64,000 nt of DNA from Epibacterium ulvae (GCF_018678075.1 NZ_JAHHIR010000005.1:1-64000), one strand, 5' to 3'; positions 38,924 to 49,220 are shown, counted from the stretch's first letter. Made by a program: numbers and translations. Notes: generated from the letters alone by a model not told the origin.

Positions 38924-38931
38924 CCATATGG
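38924..38931. promoter_or_regulatory. candidate Lrp operator in the rocF gap
   Basis: CCATATGG is a perfect palindrome 19 bases before the arginase start; an imperfect palindrome ATAAAGTGACTTTTAT lies just upstream (38879-38894). Both could bind the divergent regulator. No consensus is known to me. Confidence 0.35.
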
Positions 38932-38949
38932 AAACGGAGATCCTAAGGT

Positions 38950-39873
38950 ATGGCGCAAAACTGTATTCTGGTTGGTGTTCCCCTCGACAGCGGCAAGGCA
39001 CGTGACGGCTGTTTGATGGGACCTGATGCCTATCGCACGGCAGGTCTGGTTCCTGCATTGGCAGGGCTTGGACATAAGGTTGTCGATTTTGGCAATATCA
39101 CCCCTGCCCCATATGCGGCGGAAGACCCCGACCAGCATCTGCACGCATTGAACGAAACCGTTGCCTGGACCCAGACCCTGTATGACTGTGCACAGGACGT
39201 CATGCCCCAGGGGGTGCCGATTTTCCTCGGCGGTGATCATGCGCTGGCGATGGGCAGCGTTTCTGGCGTTGCGGCCCATGCGGCGTCTGTCGGGCGACCA
39301 CAATATGTGCTGTGGCTGGACGCGCATTCTGATTTTCATGATCTGACGACCACCAGCAGCGGCAATCTACATGGCACGCCCGCGGCCTATTTCACCGGCG
39401 CCAGCGGTTTTGCGCCCTTCCCGGCGGTCCAGCACCCGGTCCCGCATGAGAATATCTGCATGATGGGGCTGCGGTCTGTGGACGAGTGGGAAGGCAAACG
39501 CATTGCCGCCACGGATCTGCAGATCCACGACATGCGTGACATCGATGAAAACGGTGTTGTCAAACCGCTAAAGGCCTTCTTGTCCCGCGTGGCGGCCAAC
39601 AACGGCATGTTGCATGTGTCGCTGGACGTGGATTTCCTGGATCCCGCGATCGCCCCGGCGGTTGGCACCACTGTTCCTGGTGGCGCAACCGTGCGGGAAG
39701 CGCATCTGATCTGCGAGATCCTGCATGACAGCGGGCTTATCACCTCGATGGATCTGGTGGAGCTGAACCCGTTTCTGGATGAACGCGGCCGCACCGCGCA
39801 TTTAATGGTCGACCTCTGCGCCTCTGCCTTTGGTCGCCGTGTCTTTGACCGCCCAACCCGGAGTTTTCTGTAA
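38950..39873 (+). CDS. rocF: arginase
   Basis: Arginase hydrolyses arginine to ornithine and urea. The 307 residues carry the Mn ligands: H97 (GGDHALAMG), D124, H126 and D128 (WLDAHSDFHD), and D226 and D228 (LDVDFLDP). These match the family positions. The third block reads DFHD where most arginases have DIN or similar. It overlaps the next gene by one base (TAATG), so the two are coupled. Confidence 0.94.
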   Translation: MAQNCILVGVPLDSGKARDGCLMGPDAYRTAGLVPALAGLGHKVVDFGNITPAPYAAEDPDQHLHALNETVAWTQTLYDCAQDVMPQGVPIFLGGDHALAMGSVSGVAAHAASVGRPQYVLWLDAHSDFHDLTTTSSGNLHGTPAAYFTGASGFAPFPAVQHPVPHENICMMGLRSVDEWEGKRIAATDLQIHDMRDIDENGVVKPLKAFLSRVAANNGMLHVSLDVDFLDPAIAPAVGTTVPGGATVREAHLICEILHDSGLITSMDLVELNPFLDERGRTAHLMVDLCASAFGRRVFDRPTRSFL

Positions 39874-40946
39874 TGACGCTGCCCAACACATCACATTCCA
39901 ATACCGCGCCGTCCGACAAAGCTCTGGTGCCGTTTGTCAGCGTCGACAATATGATGCAGCTGATCCATCACATTGGGTTGGAGACGATGCTGACCGGCCT
40001 CGCCACCTATATCGAGGATGACTTCAAACGCTGGGAGTCCTTTGACAAGACCCCGCGCGTGGCCAGCCATTCAGACGTGGGTGTGATTGAGCTGATGCCC
40101 ACTTCGGATGGGGAGGCCTATGGCTTCAAATATGTAAACGGTCACCCCAAGAATACCTCCGAAGGGCTGCAAACCGTCACGGCCTTTGGACTGTTGGCGG
40201 ATGTGTATACCGGATATCCGGTTTTGCTGACCGAAATGACCCTGCTGACCGCGCTGCGGACGGCGGCGACCTCGGCCATGGTTGCAAAACACCTGGCCCC
40301 CGCGGGCGCTGATACAATGGCCATGATCGGCAACGGCGCCCAGTCCGAGTTCCAGACCCTGGCGATGAAAGCGATCTGCGGTCTGAAATCCGTGCGCCTT
40401 TATGACAAAGATCCAGCGGCCACCCGCAAATGCGCCGCAAATCTCGCCGGTCTCGGCATCACCGTCACCGAATGCACAACGCCCGAGGAGGCGATCCAGG
40501 GGGCGCAGATCCTGACCACCTGTACGGCGGACAAACAAAACGCCACAATCCTGTCGGACAATATGGTCGGCGCAGGTGTCCATATCAACGCCATCGGCGG
40601 CGACTGTCCGGGCAAGACGGAATTGGCAGCGGGTATCCTGTCCCGCTCGGACGTCTTTGTGGAGTTCCCACCGCAAACCCGCATCGAAGGCGAGATCCAG
40701 CAGATGCCCGAAGATTTCGCGGTGACAGAGTTCTGGAAAGTTGTGACCGGTCAGGCCGAAGGACGCCGCGATCCGCGTCAGATCACCCTGTTCGACAGCG
40801 TTGGTTTCGCGATCGAGGATTTCTCGGCCTTGCGCTATATGCGCGATCACATCAAAGGCACGGCGTTCTACGAGGATCTGGACATGCTGGCCGACCCGGA
40901 TGATCCACGCGATCTGTTTGGCATGCTGGGCCGCGCCAAACCCTAA
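39873..40946 (+). CDS. ocd: ornithine cyclodeaminase
   Basis: Ornithine cyclodeaminase converts ornithine to proline and ammonia with bound NAD+. The 357-residue protein has the Rossmann segment MAMIGNGAQSEFQTLAM, the conserved GFKYVNGHPKN and the catalytic region INAIGGDCPGKTEL with the essential Asp. With arginase it forms a direct arginine-to-proline route. Note: related lysine cyclodeaminases look similar, but the arginase partner favours ornithine. Confidence 0.93.
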   Translation: MTLPNTSHSNTAPSDKALVPFVSVDNMMQLIHHIGLETMLTGLATYIEDDFKRWESFDKTPRVASHSDVGVIELMPTSDGEAYGFKYVNGHPKNTSEGLQTVTAFGLLADVYTGYPVLLTEMTLLTALRTAATSAMVAKHLAPAGADTMAMIGNGAQSEFQTLAMKAICGLKSVRLYDKDPAATRKCAANLAGLGITVTECTTPEEAIQGAQILTTCTADKQNATILSDNMVGAGVHINAIGGDCPGKTELAAGILSRSDVFVEFPPQTRIEGEIQQMPEDFAVTEFWKVVTGQAEGRRDPRQITLFDSVGFAIEDFSALRYMRDHIKGTAFYEDLDMLADPDDPRDLFGMLGRAKP

Positions 40947-40959
40947 GCCGCAGGCGTTT

Positions 40960-40983
40960 CACAGCCAAATACCCCCGGGGCAC
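40960..40983. repeat. possible roseobacter intergenic repeat element
   Basis: CCAAATACCCCCGGGGC, read on the minus strand as GCCCCGGGGGTATTTGG, resembles an intergenic motif (CCGGCGGAAGTATTT) at 62706-62720. From memory, such short G-rich TATTT elements recur after genes in roseobacter genomes. Confidence 0.35.
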
Positions 40984-41004
40984 GCAATGTGGTCCGAACT
41001 GGCG

Positions 41005-41589
41005 TCACGCGTCCAGTTCGGTGTCCCAATAGAGGAAATCCATCCAGCTGTCGTGCAGGTGATTTGGCGGAAATTTTCGCCCGGTATTGCGCAATTCTTC
41101 AGCACCGGGTTGCCGTGGCGGTTTGCGCAGGGACATTCCAGCGCGATGCAGCGACTTTGAGCCTTTCTTCAGGTTACAGGGCGAACAGGCCGCAACCACA
41201 TTCTCCCAGCTGGTCACCCCACCTGCGGCCCGTGGCACCACATGGTCAAAGGTCAGATCACCGCGGGCGCCGCAGTATTGGCACTGAAAACCATCCCGCA
41301 AAAATAAATTAAAGCGCGTGAAGGCCACGCGCTTTTGAGGTTTGACATAATCTTTTAGAACAACAACCGAAGGTATTCGGATTTCGGTACTCGGGCTGCG
41401 GACGGTCTCGTCATATTCTGCAACGATATCAACACGGTTGAGCCAAGCTGCCTTGATCGCGTCCTGCCAGGGCCACAGCGACAGTGGATAATAGGATAAG
41501 GGGCGGTAATCCGCATTCAACACCAAAGCCGGGTGATGTCGTAATGCGCCCGGTTCTCTTACAAACTCTGTCCTGAAATCGCCGTCCAT
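41005..41589 (-). CDS. HNH endonuclease
   Basis: A 194-residue protein with the HNH motif FQCQYCGARGDLTFDHVVPRAAGG and ENVVAACSPCNLKKG: two CxxC zinc knuckles, catalytic His in FDHV and the later Asn. It is typical of the stand-alone HNH proteins found in most alphaproteobacteria; no restriction partner lies near. ATG 41589 follows AGGAAG with 9-base spacing; a frame to 41658 is unsupported. Cellular role unknown. Confidence 0.9.
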   Translation of the reverse strand: MDGDFRTEFVREPGALRHHPALVLNADYRPLSYYPLSLWPWQDAIKAAWLNRVDIVAEYDETVRSPSTEIRIPSVVVLKDYVKPQKRVAFTRFNLFLRDGFQCQYCGARGDLTFDHVVPRAAGGVTSWENVVAACSPCNLKKGSKSLHRAGMSLRKPPRQPGAEELRNTGRKFPPNHLHDSWMDFLYWDTELDA

Positions 41590-41748
41590 CTGTAACGTCT
41601 TCCTCGCCCTGTCTGCCGGTTGTGGCACCAGAGCGGGGAACCCGCCCCAGCTATCCAAAACTATATATCGTGGCTAAACTGAGGCAACCCCCAAGTGCAC
41701 ACAATATGTCGCAGTGTCTAAAACAGGAGCATGACACATGCGTGACAG

Positions 41749-41757
41749 TTATCCACA
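41749..41757. other. single DnaA-box match
   Basis: TTATCCACA is an exact E. coli-type DnaA box, 69 bases before the rluE-like gene. It is alone, with no cluster, so chance or mild regulation is likely. Confidence 0.25.
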
Positions 41758-41825
41758 AGACAGACCTTGTGCAAAGAACGGGCAAGGCCTTGTCACCCAA
41801 CCGCCCGGCACCTATGGACAGGGGC

Positions 41826-42509
41826 ATGTCCAGATTGATCCGCTTCAACAAACCATTCGATGTTTTGCCCCAGTTCACAGACAAGGCAAACGCCGATGAG
41901 CCGCGCAAAACCCTCAGCGATTTTGTCGACTGTCCCGGTGTCTATCCCGCCGGGCGGCTGGATCGTGACAGCGAAGGGCTGATGTTGCTGACCGACACCG
42001 GCCGGGTTCAGGCCTGGATCAGTGATCCAAAAAACAAGATGCCAAAAACCTATTGGGTTCAGGTCGAAGGGATCCCGGATGACGCGGCACTTGAGGCCCT
42101 GCGCACGGGCGTCGACCTCAAGGACGGCCGCACCCGACCGGCCAAGGCACGTGTGATTGCGGAGCCGCCAAACCTATGGGCGCGCAACCCGCCAATCCGC
42201 GAACGCAAATCTGTGCCGGACCGTTGGATCGAGCTGACCATTACTGAGGGCAAGAACCGACAGGTGCGCCGGATGACTGCGGCGGTGGGACATCCCACCT
42301 TGCGTCTGATCCGTTACAGTATTGGTATCTGGACACTGAAAGACCTAGCGCAGGGCACATGGGAGGATGTGGAACTGCCCCGTATTCCAGGCCCGCCAAA
42401 ACCGGCTCATAAGCCACCGCGCCGCCCAAAAACCACAACCGCGCGCGATCCGAAACCTGAGGGCGGCACAAAAAAACCGCGCAAGCCAAGACACAAGCGC
42501 GGTTCCTGA
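41826..42509 (+). CDS. rluE: RluE-type pseudouridine synthase
   Basis: A 227-residue rRNA pseudouridine synthase with the RsuA-family signature VYPAGRLDRDSEGLMLLTDTG (catalytic Asp in GRLDRD) and TEGKNRQVRRMTAAVGHPTLRL. E. coli RluE modifies 23S U2457. The first residues RFNKPFDVLPQFT match RluE. The C-terminal 45 residues are a Pro/Lys/Arg-rich tail (PKPAHKPPRRPKTTTA) absent from E. coli. ATG 41826 matches family start; a frame opens 204 bases upstream. Confidence 0.88.
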   Translation: MSRLIRFNKPFDVLPQFTDKANADEPRKTLSDFVDCPGVYPAGRLDRDSEGLMLLTDTGRVQAWISDPKNKMPKTYWVQVEGIPDDAALEALRTGVDLKDGRTRPAKARVIAEPPNLWARNPPIRERKSVPDRWIELTITEGKNRQVRRMTAAVGHPTLRLIRYSIGIWTLKDLAQGTWEDVELPRIPGPPKPAHKPPRRPKTTTARDPKPEGGTKKPRKPRHKRGS

Positions 42510-42529
42510 ATTTCGATCGTTGAGACGCG

Positions 42530-43195
42530 TTAGAGGCTCAAAACATCCCGCATGAACGCAAGGGCGACGCCCAAACCGTCGGGATCGATACCATGCGCCG
42601 TGCCTTTCATGACATGGGCATAGACGTCCTTGAACCCGGCTTCCTGCAGCGCCTGCGCCGCTTCGGGCATAGATTGGATTGGCACAACGTCGTCCTGGTC
42701 GCCGTGAACCAGCAGCACCGGCATGCGCGAAACAGTGTCATCCTTTAACAGATCCGGACGCATCAGGCGGCCAGAAAAGCCAACAACCCCCGCAACAGCG
42801 TCTTCGCGACGGGGTGCCACATGCAGGCTCATCATTGTACCCTGGCTGAAGCCGAGCAGGACCACCTGTTCCGGCAGCAGATCTTCGTCGACCATCAGCG
42901 CGTCTAAAAACGCATTCAGATCTTCGGCGGCAGCCAACATGCCGCGCTCGGCCTCTTCCTCAGAGGAGCCGTCAATCCATGGGATCGGAAACCACTGGAA
43001 CCCCATCGGAGAGCCTTCGCAGTCCTCGGGCGCATCCGGAGAGACAAAAAGCGTGTCCGGCAGATGTTCCGCCAAAGGATCTGCCATGCCCAGAAGATCC
43101 GCACCATTGGCCCCATAACCGTGCAGAAACACCACGGCAGATCTGGTGTCACCCGAAAGCGGAGCTTTGCGGCCGGCGTTCAATACTCGTGTCAT
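42530..43195 (-). CDS. phospholipase/carboxylesterase-type hydrolase
   Basis: A 221-residue alpha/beta hydrolase of the carboxylesterase 2 (YpfH/EstB-like) group. Nucleophile Ser is in VLLGFSQGTMMSL; the Asp is in VHGDQDDVVPIQSM and the His in GTAHGIDPDGL. The start ATG 43195 overlaps the alkA stop (ATGA), so the two form an operon; the frame opening at 43264 runs under alkA. Confidence 0.9.
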   Translation of the reverse strand: MTRVLNAGRKAPLSGDTRSAVVFLHGYGANGADLLGMADPLAEHLPDTLFVSPDAPEDCEGSPMGFQWFPIPWIDGSSEEEAERGMLAAAEDLNAFLDALMVDEDLLPEQVVLLGFSQGTMMSLHVAPRREDAVAGVVGFSGRLMRPDLLKDDTVSRMPVLLVHGDQDDVVPIQSMPEAAQALQEAGFKDVYAHVMKGTAHGIDPDGLGVALAFMRDVLSL

Positions 43196-43842
43196 CGGAT
43201 CCCTTCCCTGTCCTTCGCCACATGGTAATAGGCAAACAACAGCCGCGCCGCAACCGCCCGCCATGGTGACCAGGCCTCAGCCATCTCGCGCAGCGCCCGT
43301 TCCTTTGGGCGTGCCTCTAAATCAAACAGAACCCGCGTCGCCTCCTGCAAGGCCAGATCACCTGGCGCAAACACATCCGCCCGCCCAAGGGAGAACATGG
43401 CGTAGATTTCAGCCGTCCAGATGCCAATGCCCGACACTTCGGTCAGGGTGGCAAAAACCTCATGGTTGGGGGCGTCGCGCAGCGCTTTGAAATCGATCCG
43501 GGCTTCGGCCAGCGCGCGGGCGTATTTGACCTTTTGACGGCTCAACCCTACGGCGCGCAGCTCTTCATCGCTGGCCCACATGATCTTGCGCGGGCCCGTC
43601 AGGCGCGCGTCTCGCATCCGGTTCCAGATGGCATTGGCGGCGGCGACACTCACCTGTTGGCTGACAATCGCGCTCAACAGCTGTGCAAACCCGTCCGGTT
43701 TTCGGCGCAGCGGCAGCGGTCCGGTCAACTCCAAAGCGCGCGCAAACCGTGGCTCGGCACGGGCCAACCACGCGGCACCCTCGGCGACACAGTCCGAGGT
43801 GGTAATGATCCGACCAACGTTTGATCGCTCTTTTTCTGCCAA
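43192..43842 (-). CDS. alkA: DNA-3-methyladenine glycosylase II (AlkA-like)
   Basis: A 216-residue base-excision glycosylase with HhH fold: LLSAIVSQQVSVAAANAIW, then the HhH-GPD part VSGIGIWTAEIYAMFSLGRADVFAPGDLALQ with the catalytic Asp in APGDLAL. E. coli AlkA is longer, with an N-terminal domain missing here. A TTG start at 43842 is preferred: GGAGG lies 7 bases before it, while the only ATG (43914) is not supported. Confidence 0.9.
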   Translation of the reverse strand: MAEKERSNVGRIITTSDCVAEGAAWLARAEPRFARALELTGPLPLRRKPDGFAQLLSAIVSQQVSVAAANAIWNRMRDARLTGPRKIMWASDEELRAVGLSRQKVKYARALAEARIDFKALRDAPNHEVFATLTEVSGIGIWTAEIYAMFSLGRADVFAPGDLALQEATRVLFDLEARPKERALREMAEAWSPWRAVAARLLFAYYHVAKDREGIR

Positions 43843-43940
43843 GCGCGCACCTCCTATTGCTGGTATCGTTGCAAAACTGTGATTGTACCGGGTACAGTCG
43901 CACCCTTGTTCCACACTGACCTAAAGAGTAGGCAGTTCAC

Positions 43941-45158
43941 ATGACAATGACTATGACCGCCCCCGATGATCGCGTTGCAAAACGCAATGTTGTAATTCTG
44001 GTGATTGCGCAAGCCATTCTTGGTGCGCAGATGCCCATGATCTTTACCATCGGTGGTCTGGCCGGTCAGTCACTGGCGAGCAATGCCTGTTTCGCGACTT
44101 TGCCGATCTCACTGATTGTGGCGGGGTCGATGCTGGCCGCCAATCCGATTTCCGCGATCATGCAACGGTTCGGCCGACGTGTGGGTTTTCTGATCGGCGC
44201 TCTGTTTGGTGCCCTTGGTGCCGCGATTGGGGCCTATGGTCTGTATCTCGGGTCCTTCCCGATCTTCCTCGTCGGGAGTCTGTTGACCGGGGTCTATATG
44301 AGCGCGCAAGGGTTCTACCGATTTGCCGCCGCGGATACCGCCAGCACCGCCTTCCGGCCCAAGGCGATTTCCTACGTTATGGCCGGCGGGCTGTTGGCAG
44401 CCGTGCTGGGTAAGACGCTGGTAGTTGAGACCTCGGATGCCTTTGTTGTGCCTTTCATGGGGACCTATATGGTGATCATCCTGCTGAACCTTCTGGGGTC
44501 TGCAGTGTTCTTGTTCCTGCGCATTCCGCTGCCCGAGAAACGCGCAGCCGACGCCCCGGCCGGGCGGTCCCGTTGGGAGTTGCTGAAGGATCCCGTGATC
44601 TCCACCGCGGTGATTTGTGCCGTGGTGTCTTATGCGCTGATGAACCTGGTGATGACCTCCACCCCGCTTGCGGTGGTGGGCTGTGGCTTTGGACAAGCGG
44701 ATGCTGCCAATGTGGTGATGAGCCACGTGTTGGCAATGTATATCCCCTCCTTCTTTACCGGTCATTTGATCACGCGGTTCGGTGTGGAACGCATTGTGGG
44801 TGCCGGTCTGGTGATTCTGGCAGGTGCCGGATTTGTCGCGCTCAGCGGCGTAACGCTTGAGAATTTCTACATTGCGCTGGTGCTGTTGGGACTTGGCTGG
44901 AACTTTGGTTTCATCGGTGCCACCACGCTTTTGGCCGGCGCGCATGAGGATCATGAAAAGGGTCGCATGCAGGGGCTGAACGACTTCCTGGTATTTGGCG
45001 GGGTGACGATTGCATCCCTGTCATCGGGTGGTTTGATGAACTGTTCCGGCGGCACCCCGACCGAAGGTTGGAGCGCGGTCAATCTGGCAATGGCGCCGTT
45101 CCTGGTTTTGGCCGGTACTGCGCTGCTGCGACTGATGATGCGCCCAAAGGAGGCCTGA
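43941..45158 (+). CDS. MFS transporter
   Basis: A 405-residue inner-membrane protein with about 12 hydrophobic helices. RFGRRVGFLIGALFG after helix 2 is the MFS motif A-like loop. A large hydrophilic loop near residues 198-215 separates the halves. The substrate cannot be inferred. It stands alone between alkA (divergent) and the squalene/phytoene synthase-like gene (convergent). Confidence 0.88.
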   Translation: MTMTMTAPDDRVAKRNVVILVIAQAILGAQMPMIFTIGGLAGQSLASNACFATLPISLIVAGSMLAANPISAIMQRFGRRVGFLIGALFGALGAAIGAYGLYLGSFPIFLVGSLLTGVYMSAQGFYRFAAADTASTAFRPKAISYVMAGGLLAAVLGKTLVVETSDAFVVPFMGTYMVIILLNLLGSAVFLFLRIPLPEKRAADAPAGRSRWELLKDPVISTAVICAVVSYALMNLVMTSTPLAVVGCGFGQADAANVVMSHVLAMYIPSFFTGHLITRFGVERIVGAGLVILAGAGFVALSGVTLENFYIALVLLGLGWNFGFIGATTLLAGAHEDHEKGRMQGLNDFLVFGGVTIASLSSGGLMNCSGGTPTEGWSAVNLAMAPFLVLAGTALLRLMMRPKEA

Positions 45159-45183
45159 GCTACGGTCTGATTTACGGGGGCTG

Positions 45184-45969
45184 TTACCAGCGTCCGGTTG
45201 TCGAGCACCACATCAGGCGCAGACGTTTGCGAAATTCGCTCATCCCCAAGGCACCTTGGGCCACGCGTTCCGGCTGCGTCAGCGCTTGACGCAGGATCGC
45301 GCCACTTTGCCAGCCGGCCAACAGCGCATGGCGTGCCTCTTTGTCCACGACACCCGACGCGCCACGTGAATTCTGCAAAGCATCCAGCCCGATTTGCGCC
45401 AAGGCTTGCACGCCTTCCAGCGTGCCGTCCACCATAGGAACACGGTTCTGCCGCTCCAGCTCGGGTAAAGCCCGCAGCCAGCTCGCCACTCCGTGGGCCA
45501 GACCAAAGGCGTGAACGCGCTCTTCATCCGCCTGCCCCAGGGTCGCCGCTGACATCCACATCACATTGCCTGCGGTATCCGCAAGGTATTTGACTAGCGC
45601 GTCCAGATCGTCAAAGGGATCACGATAGATGTCCCACCGACGTGCCTCGGCTATAGTGTCGATCTCGTGTGCGAGCTTTGGCGACAAGACCTGCCCCAAC
45701 GGGGTCGCGACATAATGGCGGCGCGGGGTTTTGCCTTCGGCAATTTCGGCACCAACGTCCCGCCACCATTGTACGCGCATCTCTGCGATCATGCTTTCTT
45801 GGCTCGCCCAGGGTGCGCGCGACATCTCAGCGTTAAAGGCATAGAGCACAAAAAGCTTCAGCCGCACTTGCAAAGGCGTTGCCATCGCGGCCTGAAACCG
45901 GTCCGGATCCGCGCGTTGGACCAGCTCCGCACAGGCGCGGATGTCGTCGTCAAATTGCAAATCTTGCAC
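45184..45969 (-). CDS. squalene/phytoene synthase family protein
   Basis: A 261-residue protein of the trans-isoprenyl condensing fold (KLFVLYAFNAEMSRA; MRVQWWRDVG; DIYRDPFDDLDALVKYLADTAGNVMW). A single Asp-rich patch is seen at DPFDDLDAL; the second DxxxD of true phytoene synthases is not obvious, so a catalytic role is doubtful. Such proteins in alphaproteobacteria resemble mitochondrial NDUFAF6 and may serve complex I assembly. GTG 45969 follows GGAG in the cimA stop region. Confidence 0.75.
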   Translation of the reverse strand: MQDLQFDDDIRACAELVQRADPDRFQAAMATPLQVRLKLFVLYAFNAEMSRAPWASQESMIAEMRVQWWRDVGAEIAEGKTPRRHYVATPLGQVLSPKLAHEIDTIAEARRWDIYRDPFDDLDALVKYLADTAGNVMWMSAATLGQADEERVHAFGLAHGVASWLRALPELERQNRVPMVDGTLEGVQALAQIGLDALQNSRGASGVVDKEARHALLAGWQSGAILRQALTQPERVAQGALGMSEFRKRLRLMWCSTTGRW

Positions 45970-45974
45970 TGGAA

Positions 45975-47597
45975 TCACTCCGCTGCGGCCTGTTCGGAAT
46001 GCAGCAAACGCCAATTCACCGCGTCCAGCATCGCCTCAAACGAGGCATCTATTATGTTTGGACTGACCCCAACGGTGGACCAACGCCGCCCCGAGGCATC
46101 CTCGCTGTCGATAATTACACGGGTCACCGCCTCGGTGCCGCCTTGGGTTATGCGAACCTTGAAGTCGACCAGGCGCATATCGTCAAGCTGCGCGGAAAAC
46201 CGTCCCAGATCCTTGCGCAGGGCCTTGGACAACGCGTTCACCGGACCCCGGTCACTGCCGGTTTCATCGAGGGACTCGCTAACGGACAGACGTTTTTCAC
46301 CGTCGACTTTGACCACGACCACCGCCTCGGACAGGCTGACCATCTGGTCGTATTTGTTTTTGCGCCGCTCGACCGAGACACGGTAGCGCTTCACCTCAAA
46401 GAACTCCGGACACAGGCCAAGCTCGCGCCGCGCCAACAGCTCAAACGACGCCTGTGCGGTGTCGAACGAATAGCCCTCAGACTCGCGCGCTTTCACCGTG
46501 TCCAGGATACGCGCCAGCGCCGGGTCGCCCTTTGGCACGTCCAGCCCCGCCTCAAACAGACGCTTGCGCAGGTTCGACTGGCCGGCCTGATTGGACATCG
46601 GGATGATGCGTTCATTGCCAACGGTGGCCGGGTCAACATGTTCATAAGTCGACGGATCCTTGAGGATCGCACTGGCATGCAGCCCCGCCTTATGGGCAAA
46701 GGCCGAGGCCCCCACATAGGGCGCTTGTTTCTGTGGCACCCGGTTCAGGATCTCATCCAACATCCGGCTGATCCGCGTTAGGCCCAACAGCGCATCCTGC
46801 GTCACCGTGACGTTTACCAAGTTCGCATAGGGTTCTTTCATCACCAATGTCGGGATCAGAGAGGTCAGGTTTGCATTGCCGCAGCGCTCGCCCAACCCGT
46901 TCAACGTGCCTTGTATCTGGCGCACGCCGGCCTCGACCGCAGCCAGCGAACAGGCCACCGCTTGTTCGGTGTCGTTGTGACAATGGATGCCCAGGTTTGC
47001 GCCGGGAATGCCGCTGTTGATCACCGTCGTGACCACATCGCGCACAGCTGACGGCTGGCTGCCACCATTGGTGTCACACAGGACAATCCAACGGGCGCCT
47101 GCGTCCAGTGCCGCATGGCAACAGGCCAGCGCGTATTCCGGATTGTCACGGTAGCCATCAAAGAAATGCTCCGCGTCAAACAGCGCCTCGCGCCCCTGTG
47201 CCACCAGATGCGCGATCGAGGCACGGATGTTCTCCAGGTTCTCGTCCAGCGAAATCCCCAGCGCATGGGTCACGTGGTAGTCGTGGCTTTTGCCCACCAG
47301 ACAGACCGCCTTGGTGCCTGCGTTCAAAACGGCCGCCAAGACATCGTCATTCTCAGCCGAGCGCCCGGCCCGTTTGGTCATGCCAAAGGCCGTCAGCTGC
47401 GCGCGCGTCTCGGGTGCGTCGTCAAAAAACGCGCTGTCGGTCGGGTTTGCCCCAGGCCAGCCGCCTTCGATATAGTCGACGCCCAGTTCATCCAAAGCCG
47501 TGGCAATCTGCTGCTTTTCGGGGGTAGAGAATTGTACGCCCTGGGTTTGCTGCCCATCACGCAGGGTGGTGTCATACAGGTAGAGACGTTCGGTCAT
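45975..47597 (-). CDS. cimA: (R)-citramalate synthase CimA
   Basis: CimA condenses pyruvate and acetyl-CoA to citramalate, an alternative start to isoleucine. The 540-residue protein has [13 protein letters not shown] at the N-terminus, [16 protein letters not shown], the histidine-containing metal site [13 protein letters not shown] and C-terminal LeuA-like regulatory domain (about 385-530). The IEGGWP motif separates it from LeuA. Its ATG overlaps the cysS stop. Confidence 0.92.
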   Translation of the reverse strand: MTERLYLYDTTLRDGQQTQGVQFSTPEKQQIATALDELGVDYIEGGWPGANPTDSAFFDDAPETRAQLTAFGMTKRAGRSAENDDVLAAVLNAGTKAVCLVGKSHDYHVTHALGISLDENLENIRASIAHLVAQGREALFDAEHFFDGYRDNPEYALACCHAALDAGARWIVLCDTNGGSQPSAVRDVVTTVINSGIPGANLGIHCHNDTEQAVACSLAAVEAGVRQIQGTLNGLGERCGNANLTSLIPTLVMKEPYANLVNVTVTQDALLGLTRISRMLDEILNRVPQKQAPYVGASAFAHKAGLHASAILKDPSTYEHVDPATVGNERIIPMSNQAGQSNLRKRLFEAGLDVPKGDPALARILDTVKARESEGYSFDTAQASFELLARRELGLCPEFFEVKRYRVSVERRKNKYDQMVSLSEAVVVVKVDGEKRLSVSESLDETGSDRGPVNALSKALRKDLGRFSAQLDDMRLVDFKVRITQGGTEAVTRVIIDSEDASGRRWSTVGVSPNIIDASFEAMLDAVNWRLLHSEQAAAE

Positions 47598-48967
47598 GTC
47601 AGCGCCTCAAGCTTTGAGGGGTCAAACCCAGGACCCGGCACCAGTTCGACCCCGGTTTTCGACATGCGCACTTCTAGACCAGCCTCCACAAAGGTGGATT
47701 TCAAGCGATCCACTTCGCCAAAGTCCTTGGTCTCCATCGCGGTTTGACGAGCGGCAAAAAACAGATCGGCAAAGGGTGTCAGATCCACGGATGGGCCGTC
47801 GGCCCAAGCGCCCATTTCGGCCCCCAGCAAGCCCATCATCTGTGCCGACGCCAATAGCCCGGCTGCATCGCCCGCGCTGGCAAGTTTATGCAGCTCAGCA
47901 ACGGCACCTGCAGTGTTGAGGTCATCCGCCAGTGCGTCCATGACCGCGGCAGCAGCGCTGGCGGCGGGTTCGATACCCGCTGTCAGCGCCCGCCACTTGC
48001 GCAAAGTTGCCTCGGCTTGTTTGGCTTTTTCTTCGGTCCAATCCATCGGCTTGCGGTAATGGGTCTGCATAAACACAAAGCGGATCACCTCGCCTGGGTT
48101 CCCCTGATCCAGCAGGTCTTTGACGGTGAAAAAATTGCCCAGAGATTTGGACATCTTCTTACCTTCGACCTGCAGCATCTCATTGTGCAGCCACACATTT
48201 GCAAACTCGCCGTCGGGATTGGCACAACAGCTTTGCGCTATTTCGTTTTCGTGGTGTGGAAACATCAGATCATTGCCACCGCCATGAATGTCAAAGCTCG
48301 CCCCCAGCAAATCCCGTGCCATCGCGGAACATTCAATGTGCCAACCCGGACGTCCGCGCCCCCATGGGCTGTCCCAGCCGGGTTGATCGTCGTTTGAGGG
48401 CTTCCACAAAACAAAATCCATCGGATCACGCTTGTTGTCGGCCACCTCAACCCGGGCACCGGCAATCATGTCGTCCACAGAACGCCCGGAGAGTTTCCCG
48501 TATTCCTCATAGCTTTTGACCGAGAACAGCGCATGCCCTGCCCCATCTGAATAGGCATGCCCCCGTGCAATCAGGTCTTCGATCATCGCGATCATCTCAC
48601 TGATATAGGCGGTCGCACGCGGCATATGGGTGGGTTCCAACGCGCCAAGCGCCCCCATGTCATCCAGAAACCACTGGGTCGTCTCAGCAGTGATGTCGCT
48701 GATCGGACGTCCGCGTTCGGCCGCGCGTGCGTTGATCTTGTCGTCTACATCGGTGAAATTGCGCGCATAGGTCACTTTGTCCGCGCCATACTCGCTGCGC
48801 AGCAGGCGAAACAGCACGTCAAACACCACCACCGGGCGCGCATTGCCCAGATGGGCGCGGTCATACACCGTGGGGCCACAGACATACATACGCACGTTTT
48901 GCGCATCGATCGGCTCAAAGACCTCTTTCTTGCGGGTCCTGGTGTTTTGCAGTTTGATCGTCGTCAT
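47594..48967 (-). CDS. cysS: cysteinyl-tRNA synthetase
   Basis: CysRS charges tRNA-Cys. The 457 residues contain the HIGH-like [23 protein letters not shown]-type zinc region (YVCGPTVYD), [13 protein letters not shown], and [13 protein letters not shown]. The C-terminal part is helical. ATG 48967 with GGGAGCTGTC before it is preferred to 49021. It heads a minus-strand chain cysS-cimA-SQS-like. Confidence 0.97.
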   Translation of the reverse strand: MTTIKLQNTRTRKKEVFEPIDAQNVRMYVCGPTVYDRAHLGNARPVVVFDVLFRLLRSEYGADKVTYARNFTDVDDKINARAAERGRPISDITAETTQWFLDDMGALGALEPTHMPRATAYISEMIAMIEDLIARGHAYSDGAGHALFSVKSYEEYGKLSGRSVDDMIAGARVEVADNKRDPMDFVLWKPSNDDQPGWDSPWGRGRPGWHIECSAMARDLLGASFDIHGGGNDLMFPHHENEIAQSCCANPDGEFANVWLHNEMLQVEGKKMSKSLGNFFTVKDLLDQGNPGEVIRFVFMQTHYRKPMDWTEEKAKQAEATLRKWRALTAGIEPAASAAAAVMDALADDLNTAGAVAELHKLASAGDAAGLLASAQMMGLLGAEMGAWADGPSVDLTPFADLFFAARQTAMETKDFGEVDRLKSTFVEAGLEVRMSKTGVELVPGPGFDPSKLEALT

Positions 48968-49220
48968 GACAGCTCCCTTGGCACGCTCCGCTCGGGCACA
49001 ATCAGCATCGCTCCAACGCAAGATTTGCGCAGCGCGGGCTTAGCAGCTTGTCAGAAATAAGAAAACGACAGAAACCAGCCCGCTGCGTAAATCAGCAGGT
49101 AATGCAGATAATGCAAATGGCACGGTTTCGTTTCATGATGCTGGCATAGCATGGGCGTTTTGATCCGCCAAGCCACTATCGTGCGGGTGAGGTGCGAAAC
49201 GCAGGGAAAGGTCGTGGAGG

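Noticed and set aside
41749-41757. Replication origin from a DnaA box
   Set aside because: Only one box and no cluster or AT-rich region.
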